Shown one piece after another: positions 44,705 through 52,137 of a DNA stretch of 64,000 bases. The translations under genes were made by a program, and so were the position numbers. The first letter of the stretch is position 1. Each line of letters begins with the position of its first letter. The stretch is from Pseudomonadota bacterium (GTDB lineage: Bacteria > Pseudomonadota > Alphaproteobacteria > Rhizobiales > Xanthobacteraceae): NCBI GenBank assembly GCA_023422775.1, contig JAFAGM010000041.1, positions 1-64,000 of the forward strand, written 5' to 3'. The notes under the pieces are model-generated. The model was given only the letters and a program-made list of their open reading frames with translations. It searched no databases and was not told the DNA's origin.

Positions 44705-45547
44705 GTGCCGAAGCCCCCTTTTTCCCCATCCGTCAGCCGCGGACGCAGCGCCAAGCTGATCGAGAGCGCCGCCGTCGCGCTGCGAACGCGGCAGTTCGAC
44801 AAGGCCGCGCAGCTCGCCGCCGAAGTGTTAAGGGGCAACCGGACCGACACCGCCGCCGCGACGATACTGACCCAGGCGCTGCTCGCCCTGAACCGTAGCG
44901 AAGAGGCGATTGCGCCCCTCGAAAAGGCAGCGCGTCGCAGTGGCGATCCCGTTATCGAAACCTTGCTTGGGGCGGCGCTGGGCAGCAGCGGACGCCGCGC
45001 GGAAGCGATCGAACAATTGAGCCGCACCGTGGCCCGGCGCCCGCCGTTTCTGCCGGCGTTCCAGGAACTCGCCGGCCAGCATGCCAAGGCCGGACGCGTC
45101 GATGAGGGCATCGCCGTCATCGAAAACGGCCTGGCATTGGCACCCGACGCCATACATCTGCAACTGGACCTTGCCCGCCTGTACCTCCAGCACAACGACC
45201 GCGGCAAGGCGCGCGAGATCCTCACAAAAGCCCGCGATGCGGCGGCGGGTAACCTCGACATACTGAAAGAACTCGCGCGCGTTCTGCTGCTGGACGGCGA
45301 ATATGCCTTGGCCGCCGAGGCCTACCGGCATGCGCTGGCGCATCGTCCTGACGACGCCCTTACGCGCGCGGATCTCGCCGCATGCCTTCTGGAAATGGGT
45401 GATCGCGACGCCGGCGAGGCTGCCCTGCGTCTGGCGTTCCGCGGCGGACCTCACATGCTCGGTCGAACCAACCACGCGCTCGTCGCCTCATCGCACGGCC
45501 GCTTCTTCTTCCGCCCGAGCGCGGTCGTGAAGTTCCTGCAGGGCTGA
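44705..45547 (+). CDS. tetratricopeptide-repeat protein
   Basis: A 280-residue protein made almost entirely of TPR helices from about residue 20 (LIESAAVALRTRQFDKAAQL, then TILTQALLALNRSEEAIAPL). A GTG at 44705 (VPKPPFSPSVSRG) is taken as the start because the repeats begin soon after; the frame is open upstream into low-quality sequence. There is no export signal, so it is probably a cytoplasmic scaffold. It converges on the DUF6065 gene with a 13-base gap. The partner and process are unknown. Confidence 0.7.
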   Translation: MPKPPFSPSVSRGRSAKLIESAAVALRTRQFDKAAQLAAEVLRGNRTDTAAATILTQALLALNRSEEAIAPLEKAARRSGDPVIETLLGAALGSSGRRAEAIEQLSRTVARRPPFLPAFQELAGQHAKAGRVDEGIAVIENGLALAPDAIHLQLDLARLYLQHNDRGKAREILTKARDAAAGNLDILKELARVLLLDGEYALAAEAYRHALAHRPDDALTRADLAACLLEMGDRDAGEAALRLAFRGGPHMLGRTNHALVASSHGRFFFRPSAVVKFLQG

Positions 45548-45560
45548 ACAGCGGACCCGC

Positions 45561-46265
45561 CTACGCCCGAAATTTCCGCCGGTACAGCCCGGGCTCGCGA
45601 TTGATCGCCTTCGTCAGCTCGTGCACCCGCTGCGTCTCCTCCGCCGTGAACGGCGCGGTCTGCGCCACCCAACTTTCGCGTTTCACCGGCACGCATTGCG
45701 CAACCGGCGTGCCCCTTGGCAGTACGCCGCTAAAATTGATGTCGTGCCAGTGCGCCGGGAAATGGATCCAGCTGTCGCGATAACGGTCGCAATCGACCAT
45801 TCCGCTCAATGTGGTGAATGGTAGATCAAAGCGATTGAGAGGATGTGTGAACAGCAGGGAATAGCCCTGCGGTGCTTCGATGCTCCACAGGTTGTGAAAC
45901 TTGATCAAGAATCGATCGGGCTCGAACAGCGGCGTGCTGACGACCTGGCTGATGTCATGGAATCCGATCGGCGAGCGCGGGAACTCGAGCGGGCCGCCGG
46001 GCGGCGTATCATTGTCCCAGGTGATCGAGCCGTTTTCGATCCTGAGATCGCAGATCAGCGGAATCAGGAAGCCCGAGGTCATCGCGTCGACGAAGGGGGG
46101 ACAACGCTTGATCGTATCCTCGTCGCGCATATTGACCGCGTTGAAAGCGCGCGCGGGCATTGCCTTGAGCCAGTCGGGAACGCCCAATGCCGCCGGCGTC
46201 GGCGGCGGCAGTTTTCCATGTAGTTCTGCCGGGCAGCGGAACTTCAGCGTTACTGGTTCAGTCAT
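45561..46265 (-). CDS. DUF6065 family protein
   Basis: A 234-residue soluble protein that I recognise as DUF6065. It starts MTEPVTLKFRCPAELHGKLP and has a His/Trp/Pro-rich core (LIKFHNLWSIEAPQGYSLLF, then THPLNRFDLPF, then WIHFPAHWHDINFSG). The many aromatic and histidine residues suggest a cupin- or beta-sandwich-like fold that might bind a metal, which is inference. There is no signal peptide. Relatives often lie near TPR or hydroxylase genes, and here a TPR gene converges on it. Confidence 0.7.
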   Translation of the reverse strand: MTEPVTLKFRCPAELHGKLPPPTPAALGVPDWLKAMPARAFNAVNMRDEDTIKRCPPFVDAMTSGFLIPLICDLRIENGSITWDNDTPPGGPLEFPRSPIGFHDISQVVSTPLFEPDRFLIKFHNLWSIEAPQGYSLLFTHPLNRFDLPFTTLSGMVDCDRYRDSWIHFPAHWHDINFSGVLPRGTPVAQCVPVKRESWVAQTAPFTAEETQRVHELTKAINREPGLYRRKFRA

Positions 46266-46334
46266 GCATTATTTGCTCTTTGTTACAGCTCGCCTTCCTG
46301 ACGCGCCTTCGCGTCCAATCTAGCACGTTCCGGA

Positions 46335-46711
46335 TTATCCCGAATGCCCAGTTATAACGGCGAGGAAGTGATCGTCGAACCGGTGCGCAATCGGTGTGAA
46401 GATCTTGCCTTGCTCGCTGAACCGGAAATGCGACCGAACCGGCTTCCCGTCATGGCCCCGCTAGTCGAGCGAAACGCCGCCCACTTCCGGCATCAACGCG
46501 TCGATCTCGAAGATGCTCGGGCCCGAGCCGATCAGCTTGGGGCGCCAATATCGATTTCGGACCGCCCGCGAAAGCGGCCGCCTTCGCAGCAATCGACGAT
46601 CGCGGCATGGTCGTACAGTTCGAGCAGCGCCGAAAGCTGGCGATGCCGGCAGGCATCGATCCAGTCCACGACAATGCCAATGGGATCAAACGCGCCCGGC
46701 GACTTTGGCAT
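46335..46711 (-). pseudogene. NTF2/SnoaL-like protein gene, frameshifted and with an internal stop
   Basis: ATG at 46711, with GAGGTGAAAG directly upstream, starts MPKSPGAFDPIGIVVDWIDA, then CRHRQLSALLELYDHAAIVD. It runs to a stop at 46532-46534. In a different frame the homology continues (IFEIDALMPEVGGVSLD), hits TAG at 46461-46463, then resumes in that frame (RGHDGKPVRSHFRFSEQGKI, then FTPIAHRFDDHFLAV) to TAA at 46335. Together this is one SnoaL-like domain (NTF2 superfamily) of about 125 residues with one frameshift and one nonsense codon. The total length (377 bases) is not a multiple of three, as expected for a frameshifted copy. Confidence 0.7.
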
Positions 46712-47087
46712 CTTTCACCTCGGTGCTTTCCGTGGCCCCGGTGCGGATATGGCGGTCATGGGATGAACGGGCTCTGAATCGGCCGTTCACGCGGCGTTGG
46801 CAGGGAACCGACGCCGTACATACGGCAGCCCGTCTTGCCTTTTCGAGACCACGATATTCATCGCGCCGTTGCGAAATCGCCACTCAAGGTATTAGCTCCG
46901 GATGGAGGCGGCGAAACCTTTGACCTCGGTCAAAACTCTTGACCTGGGTCAACGAGGGCGAGGCCTTAAGGCGAAGCATGCCTTCGCCGCGCTGGACGCG
47001 GCTGATTTGGGCGTGGTCCCAGCTACTCGACCCATCACCTCCTTATCCTCAGGTCCGATCAGGACGGCAACAAGGGGAACGTCGGGG
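46712..47087. other. regulatory intergenic region upstream of a substrate-binding protein gene
   Basis: About 375 bases between the start of the decayed NTF2-like gene and the next plus-strand gene. Besides the palindrome pair at 46920-46952 there is no RNA or protein gene I can support. An in-frame ATG at 46902 exists but would give a 62-residue extension with no signal-peptide character. Confidence 0.45.
46920..46952. promoter_or_regulatory. tandem pair of TTGACC-N2-GGTCAA palindromes
   Basis: TTGACCTCGGTCAA (46920-46933) and TTGACCTGGGTCAA (46939-46952) are two nearly perfect dyads, 19 bases centre to centre, ending 135 bases before the ATG of the substrate-binding protein gene. The TTGAC-N4-GTCAA layout resembles a CRP/FNR-superfamily site (TTG-N8-CAA core). 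A different dimeric regulator is equally possible. Confidence 0.55.
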
Positions 47088-48317
47088 ATGAACCGGAATG
47101 TCGCAGGCCGAATTCTGCTTGTTCTGCTGATCGCATTGGCGTCGCTGAGCGCGATGTCGCCCAGGCGTGCCGATCAATCCGCCGGCGATGACGAAATCCG
47201 CATCGGCAATCTGATGCCGTACACGGGGCCGCTGTCGGAATTCGCTGCGATCGGAAAGGCCGAAGCGGCATATTTCGAGATGATCAACGAACGCGGCGGC
47301 ATCAACGGCCGCAAGGTGCGCTTCATCTCTCATGACGACAATTCCGATCCCACCGTCGCGCTGGATCTGACACGCGGACTGGTCGAGAGGGAGGACGTCC
47401 ACCTGATGTTTGGCTCCTACGGAACGCCTGGAAACCTAGCGGTCCGAAAGTACTTGAACGAGAGGCGGATTCCCCAGCTCTTCGTCGCTTCGGGGGCTGA
47501 GGAGTTGAGCGATCCGAAGCGCTTTCCCTGGACGATGGGATGGCAGCCGTCGTTTCGCGCCGAGGGCCGCATCTACGCCAACTACATCACGGCCTTTTTC
47601 CCGCAACGCAAGATCGTGGTGCTCTGGCAGAACGACCAGTTCGGCCGGGACCTGTACAAGGGAATTCAGGAAGGCCTCGGCGAATTGAGCCGCTTGATCA
47701 TCGTGGGCGTGGCGTTCGATATCGACGATGCGCATATCGACGGGCACGTCTCGATCCTGAAGCGGTCGGGCGCCGATGTCCTCGTGTTCGCGGGCGTGCC
47801 AAGCACAGCCTCACAGGTGATCCGGCTGACGGCGGATTCGAACTGGCACCCCGTGCTGCTTCTCAACAACGCCGCCGCTTCGATCGGCGCGGCGCTGGGT
47901 CCCGCAGGTCCGGAGAAATCCGCCGGAGTGATCTCAGCCTCGTTCCTGAAGGACCCGAACGATCCCGCCTGGAAGGATGACCCCGCCATCAAGGAGTGGT
48001 TATCTTTCATGGACAGGTATTACCCCAAGGGGGACAAGACCAGCAGTGCCGCCCTTTACGGCTATGCCGCCGCCGATACGCTGGTGCAGGTGCTGAAGCA
48101 ATGCGGCGACGATCTCTCGCGCGAAAACATCATGCGGCAGGCGGCGGCGCTCAGGGACTATCAGTCCCCCGTGCTGTTGCCCGGCATCAGGATCAATACC
48201 GGTCCGAATAAATTCCAGCCGATCAAGCAGATGCGATTGGTGCAGTTCGACGGCCGCACTTGGCAGCCGATCGGCGACGTGATCGAAAGCGCGTTTGTGG
48301 ATGCACCGAAGAACTAG
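47088..48317 (+). CDS. branched-chain amino acid-type ABC substrate-binding protein
   Basis: A 409-residue periplasmic binding protein (LivJ/Peripla_BP_6 type). The start at 47088 follows AAGGGG and gives a signal peptide (RILLVLLIALASLSA). The mature fold opens with IRIGNLMPYTGPLSEFAAIG and has INERGGINGRKVRFISHDDN and VHLMFGSYGTPGNLAVRKYL, all typical. No permease or ATPase genes follow, so it is an orphan; such proteins in bradyrhizobia may feed unlinked transporters or act as sensors. The ligand is unknown (amides, aromatic acids and amino acids all occur in the family). A tandem palindromic operator lies upstream. Confidence 0.88.
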   Translation: MNRNVAGRILLVLLIALASLSAMSPRRADQSAGDDEIRIGNLMPYTGPLSEFAAIGKAEAAYFEMINERGGINGRKVRFISHDDNSDPTVALDLTRGLVEREDVHLMFGSYGTPGNLAVRKYLNERRIPQLFVASGAEELSDPKRFPWTMGWQPSFRAEGRIYANYITAFFPQRKIVVLWQNDQFGRDLYKGIQEGLGELSRLIIVGVAFDIDDAHIDGHVSILKRSGADVLVFAGVPSTASQVIRLTADSNWHPVLLLNNAAASIGAALGPAGPEKSAGVISASFLKDPNDPAWKDDPAIKEWLSFMDRYYPKGDKTSSAALYGYAAADTLVQVLKQCGDDLSRENIMRQAAALRDYQSPVLLPGIRINTGPNKFQPIKQMRLVQFDGRTWQPIGDVIESAFVDAPKN

Positions 48318-48349
48318 GTTGAGAAGGGAGAAGTCGGCGGTTGCCGCGG

Positions 48350-48529
48350 TCAGCAGGCGGCGTACCAACCCTCGGGAAATGGAAGCAGCGGCCAGGGGCC
48401 CCGGTTGTCGTTGGCGGCACGCGGCAAGCGAAACTGGAGCAGGGTCTGGGGCACGAAATCATCCTCCGGCGCTGGCGCAATGGCCGCTTGCACGGCTTCC
48501 AGCATTAGGTCGAATTCTGCTTCACTCAT
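48350..48529 (-). CDS. small hypothetical protein
   Basis: A 59-residue protein starting MSEAEFDLMLEAVQAAIAPA and ending PFPEGWYAAC. GGAG lies at the right distance before the ATG at 48529; the frame is open upstream but without a site. The N-terminal half is an acidic helix; the second half is Pro/Arg-rich (FRLPRAANDNRGPWPLLP). It has no signal peptide. Its family is not recognised. Confidence 0.55.
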   Translation of the reverse strand: MSEAEFDLMLEAVQAAIAPAPEDDFVPQTLLQFRLPRAANDNRGPWPLLPFPEGWYAAC

Positions 48530-48782
48530 CGCGCTCTCCGGGATTCGAGAGGCGATGGTCTCAAAACGGCTTTGTTTTCGGATTGACCGGATCATTCGAA
48601 TTTTAGCAATTCGAGGACCGCGGCCAGCCTGGTTAATGAAGTGTGTAGTTCCCCGCGCAGACGGTAGACCCGCGCACGCGCAGCGATTTGTGAGAAAAAT
48701 CACTTTCCGCAAAAATTAACTCCCGTATTCGGCTTGATGGCGCTTGCCTTGTCAAGACGAGGCCAATCAAGGAGACGCGAGC

Positions 48783-48938
48783 ATGAAGGCAAGGTTTGCG
48801 CGAAGTGTGGCACCGCGATGCAGGGCCCGTCGGGCGACGACGATCGGTTTTCTGCTGACGATGGTGGCGAGCGGCACAGCGGCCGCCTGGCCCGGCATGC
48901 TCGGCGGTGTTCGAGCAGTGAGCCGGAGCGAGCAATGA
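48783..48938 (+). CDS. very small membrane or exported protein
   Basis: A 51-residue protein starting MKARFARSVAPRCRARRATT, followed by one hydrophobic helix (IGFLLTMVASGTAAAWPGML). A strong AAGGAG lies nine bases upstream of the ATG, which is the main reason for the call. The basic N-terminus with a single helix fits a small inner-membrane protein or a signal peptide with a short mature part. No family recognised. Confidence 0.4.
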   Translation: MKARFARSVAPRCRARRATTIGFLLTMVASGTAAAWPGMLGGVRAVSRSEQ

Positions 48939-48943
48939 TTCGT

Positions 48944-49441
48944 TCAGCGGCTTCCCGCGACGCTACGGCGCGCGTTGGAGGCTGACTGCGGCAGGGCAAG
49001 GCTGACCGCATCGACCAATCGACGCCGCCAGGGCTGGGCGAACAACGAAAGTTTCCCTTCGAGGGCTGCGGCCTTCTCCCGGGCGGCTACCGTTTCAATG
49101 CTGGATTTGAGCAACTCGGCCAACAGCTTGTTCGTACGTTCGCATTCCCTTTCGAAATCGGCGCGGTGACCGTTCGCGATGGTTTCCATCTCGATCAGGT
49201 CGGCCTGCAGCGTCTCGATCTTTTCCTTCAGCGCGATGACCACCTGTTGACCGGGCGGTATCTGGCGCGCGCGGGGAACCGGGGAATGGCTGATCTCGGT
49301 GAGATCAACCTGCACCAGCGTCTTGCCGTCGTTCGAACGCGAGCGCGGCAGGCGATGCCGCTTCACCAGCGCCCTTGCAGCTTCTGGGGAGACTTTGAGC
49401 CTGTCGCCCAGTTCGGCATAACTCAGCATTTCGACGGGCAT
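48944..49441 (-). CDS. helix-turn-helix plus coiled-coil hypothetical protein
   Basis: A 165-residue soluble protein. The start at 49441 has GGAGG seven bases upstream. The first 40 residues form a DNA-binding-like helix-turn-helix (MLSYAELGDRLKVSPEAARA, then LVKRHRLPRSRSNDGKT). A linker and a long coiled coil follow (about 75-140, LKEKIETLQADLIEMETIAN, then GHRADFERECERTNKLLAEL). Bradyrhizobia carry several such proteins, sometimes mistaken for mobilisation proteins. A role as a DNA-bound structural or regulatory protein is inference. Confidence 0.72.
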   Translation of the reverse strand: MPVEMLSYAELGDRLKVSPEAARALVKRHRLPRSRSNDGKTLVQVDLTEISHSPVPRARQIPPGQQVVIALKEKIETLQADLIEMETIANGHRADFERECERTNKLLAELLKSSIETVAAREKAAALEGKLSLFAQPWRRRLVDAVSLALPQSASNARRSVAGSR

Positions 49442-49684
49442 GACATCCCTCCACCCGGACACAGGTCGAACGATAGCGATTCCGAGTTAATGGTTGGTTT
49501 ACTATGAATGGCGGGGGCCGGCGCCACCGGGTTGCGCCCTGATCTCGCCTCACGACGCGCGCATTTCTGACATCACGTCTTCGCTGCCGCGCCTGTTTCC
49601 GACCCTCAGATGCGGTATTCCGCCACGAATCTCCGGCAATGCTGCCACCGGGGCGGACAATTTTATTTTTTTAGGGATTTGCCG

Positions 49685-50107
49685 ATGGCAACTATCGAAC
49701 GGATTCACAATGGCGCGGCACTGGATTTGGCCAAACTTGAAAAGGATGTCGTAGCTAGTCTTCCCAACGTCAGAGTGGCGCCTTCGGGTCCAATGCCTGA
49801 CTACGTCGAGCACCAGGAAGGCGTAACGCGAGTCGGCGCGCTCACGGCCGAAGCCGTGGTGCGCGACTATGAAGCCGCGGCCAAAGAAATCGAAGCGATG
49901 GGAGCCGAATTGATCAGCGCGGCGCAGAAATGCGAGGCGATGACCGCCGAAGTGCACAACGCAATCGCCTTCATGCGTGAAACCGCAGCGTCGTATCGCG
50001 AGGAAGCCAAGAAGATCTTCAAGCGCATCGAGGAATGCTCGATCTTGACCGAAGAGGTCCGCAAGACCTGCGAGACCGTCAAGCTCAAGATGATTGGCGG
50101 CAAATGA
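49685..50107 (+). CDS. coiled-coil hypothetical protein, paralogue of 3957-4448
   Basis: A 140-residue protein starting MATIERIHNGAALDLAKLEK. AGGGA precedes the ATG, in an unusually AT-rich leader (ATTTTATTTTTTTAGGG). From residue 35 it aligns along its whole length with the protein at 3957-4448, sharing GPMPDYVEH, GALTAEAVVRDYEAAAKEIE and KCEAMTAEVHN. The C-terminal helix carries a conserved Cys (RIEECSILTEEVRKTCE). It is followed by a strong terminator, so it is a single-gene transcript. Function is unknown. Confidence 0.78.
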   Translation: MATIERIHNGAALDLAKLEKDVVASLPNVRVAPSGPMPDYVEHQEGVTRVGALTAEAVVRDYEAAAKEIEAMGAELISAAQKCEAMTAEVHNAIAFMRETAASYREEAKKIFKRIEECSILTEEVRKTCETVKLKMIGGK

Positions 50108-50121
50108 GGCTGCGCTGAACG

Positions 50122-50151
50122 GGATCCGTCGCGAGCGACGGATCCTTTTTT
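50122..50151 (+). terminator. strong intrinsic terminator
   Basis: A perfect 10-bp stem (GGATCCGTCG / CGACGGATCC, 50122-50131 and 50136-50145), a four-base loop CGAG and a run of six T. It lies 15 bases after the stop of the coiled-coil gene. Confidence 0.92.
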
Positions 50152-50712
50152 GGGGCGCAGAGCCCGCCTGCAGAATCCATACATGTCGCGCGAGAAACGG
50201 TCCCGGTGCGGGGCTGGCTTGCGCCAGGACCGTCCCTTTCGTGCGCCCATCCAGGGGCGTGTCATCCTACCGCGAAATCATGCAGCCACAAAGCGTGCAG
50301 CGCCCGTCGTCTTGCGGTCTCTGCGGAATCAGGCCGTGCGCGCTACGGAGCCGGACCGCGCCGGCCCGTCGGCGATCGACAGCGGGCGTTCACGCCCAAT
50401 TCCGCCAAGAATCAGACACAGCCTGCACAGGCCTTGCGGGGGTGAACCCGTGCTGGCACGGCCCGGCGTATGTCGTCCGGAAAACTCGTGCGCCGGGCCG
50501 ACTATGCGTTGCTGCGGGTGACGCTCGCCGCCTGGATGCCGCGACAGCACCGATGCCGGCCGCCACGCTCCCCGCGCACGCCGCGCCAGACCAACTGCAC
50601 GATCCTATCGTGGACCCGCGAAAAACGATCCGGTCCACGCTGACAGCCCTTTCTTTCGCCGGATTCCTGTCACCATCCTATCGAGTTCTCGAATCCACGG
50701 GGAGAATCCAAG
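50152..50712. other. long region upstream of the cold-shock gene
   Basis: About 560 bases between the terminator and the cold-shock gene. No frame has a ribosome site with normal composition. Some of it is probably the structured 5' untranslated leader usual for cspA-type genes, but I cannot place the transcription start. Confidence 0.4.
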
Positions 50713-50916
50713 GTGGCGATAGGTACAGTTAAGTGGTTCAACGCGACAAAGGGCTATGGATTTATTCAACCCGACGCCGGCGGCAAGGACGTGTTCGTCC
50801 ATATCTCGGCCGTCGAAAGAGCGGGTCTGAGCAACCTCAATGAAGGCGCGAAGGTGAGCTACGAAGTCGTAGCCAACCGCGGCAAAGAATCCGCCGAGAA
50901 CCTCAGGGTCGGTTGA
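50713..50916 (+). CDS. cspA: cold-shock protein (CspA family)
   Basis: A 67-residue single cold-shock domain that binds single-stranded RNA and DNA as a chaperone. Both nucleic-acid motifs are visible: RNP1 KGYGFIQ and RNP2 VFVHIS, after the conserved start AIGTVKWFN. The start is a GTG, preceded by GGGGAG. A GC-rich hairpin (GCCCCAG/CTGGGGC, 50931-50955) follows the stop but has no T-run, so it is at best a weak terminator. Bradyrhizobia have several Csp paralogues; this one has no other gene in its transcript. Confidence 0.93.
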   Translation: MAIGTVKWFNATKGYGFIQPDAGGKDVFVHISAVERAGLSNLNEGAKVSYEVVANRGKESAENLRVG

Positions 50917-51029
50917 TCGTCTGGTTGATTGCCCCAGCCACAGGGAAACTGGGGCCGCCAATCCGAACTCTGGCGTGCACCTCAGGCACGCCGGGTTGCT
51001 GTTCGCTCTGATCGGCTGTCGGTAGGGGA

Positions 51030-51197
51030 TCAGGCTGCCTTGCGCCGCCGGCGTTCGGCGCTGCTGGAGGCTGTTTCGATCTTTTGCGAAACGTTCAGGC
51101 TGGCCAGGAGCAGGAGGCTCGCCACGTCGCGGTCGGTCTTCGCCGCGATGCGATAGGCCGTGTCGATAGCGTCCAGAAGCTGGGTGAGTTTTTCCAA
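51030..51197 (-). CDS. very small hypothetical protein, TTG start
   Basis: A 55-residue frame starting at TTG 51197: LEKLTQLLDAIDTAYRIAAK, then TDRDVASLLLLASLNVSQKI, ending in SSAERRRRKAA. AAGGTG lies five bases upstream. There is no in-frame ATG or GTG, which is why it is easily missed. The composition is clearly protein-like: an amphipathic helix, a short hydrophobic stretch and a basic tail. Family and function are unknown. Confidence 0.55.
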   Translation of the reverse strand: MEKLTQLLDAIDTAYRIAAKTDRDVASLLLLASLNVSQKIETASSSAERRRRKAA

Positions 51198-51478
51198 ATG
51201 CGCACCTTGCGAGCGATGAGATTTGAGCGGTGAGGTACGCGAGACGAGGCAACTGTGAGGCGATTATTCGCCCCCGAATCGTTAACGGTGCGTAAAGTCG
51301 TGGCGGTTTCCGGCGCTCAAATCCTGCCAGGTCCGTAAAGGCCCGCTCGACGCGGCGGTTGCGCCCTTCATGACACCGCCGAAGCAACTTCGGGCAGCCG
51401 CCCTTGGCGACGAGGATGAACGCTTGGTAGCCAAGCCATTTCGGCGCGGCGATAAACTTCCAGGAAAATTGGAGAATT

Positions 51479-51553
51479 TGGCTCCCCGGGCTGGATTCGA
51501 ACCAGCGACCATTCGATTAACAGTCGAATGCTCTACCGCTGAGCTACCGAGGA
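51479..51553 (-). tRNA. tRNA-Asn (anticodon GTT)
   Basis: A full cloverleaf on the minus strand with encoded CCA. The acceptor stem is TCCTCGG/CCGGGGA, the anticodon stem TTCGA/TCGAA with loop CTGTTAA, and the T arm GCTGG-TTCGAAT-CCAGC. 75 nt including CCA. Confidence 0.95.
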
Positions 51554-51822
51554 ACAGGCGAACAAAGGTTCGCGAGCGGGGAGCGTATAACAAAGCCTTC
51601 CGGGCTTGCAAAGGACCAAATGTCCGGTTCTGCCTTTACCCGGCGCGAAGCTTGAAAAGCCTGTGCGCGACAAGCATTTGCATTCCTTTTTGCCCCTGGG
51701 AGGGGAGAGCCGGAACCTCACCGGTGCAATCCTGTTATCCCCCGGCGTCATGGATCGGGCCGCCAATTCGACCCAATCGGCCGGGAGTCTCGACGCTGCC
51801 GGGTTTCATGGGAGCTGATCCG

Positions 51823-52002
51823 ATGCCAGCCAATGCCACCAGGTCGACAAGCGCGGCGCCTTCGATAGTTCCGACCGACGTTCCCGCCATGAGCGACGAG
51901 GAATGTCTGGTCCGGCTCGCGCATGCCATTGAAGAGCACGATCCCAAACATCTGGACGAGGTTGCGCGGCTGATCGGCAGGCTCGCCGTCACCATCGAGT
52001 AG
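51823..52002 (+). CDS. small hypothetical protein
   Basis: A 59-residue protein starting MPANATRSTSAAPSIVPTDV, with an unstructured first third, then an acidic helical part (MSDEECLVRLAHAIEEHDPK, then HLDEVARLIGRLAVTIE). GGGAG lies nine bases upstream of the ATG at 51823; ATGs at 51808 and 51889 are alternatives. No family recognised. It precedes the pcm-like gene by 135 bases. Confidence 0.5.
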   Translation: MPANATRSTSAAPSIVPTDVPAMSDEECLVRLAHAIEEHDPKHLDEVARLIGRLAVTIE

Positions 52003-52137
52003 GCGGCTTTTCCACAGTCGCGGCGTTGATCCGGCCGCCGGCACCGGCGTGTTGCGTTTTGCCGGGGCTTGTACCAAAGATGACCCCGGTTTCAGCTCTC
52101 CCGGTGGCAACGCCGGATGCTTTCAGGGTCTCAGCCT

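Noticed and set aside
46344..46766. Plus-strand 140-codon frame behind DUF6065
   Set aside because: It is the opposite strand of the decayed NTF2-like gene, whose pieces give real domain similarity.
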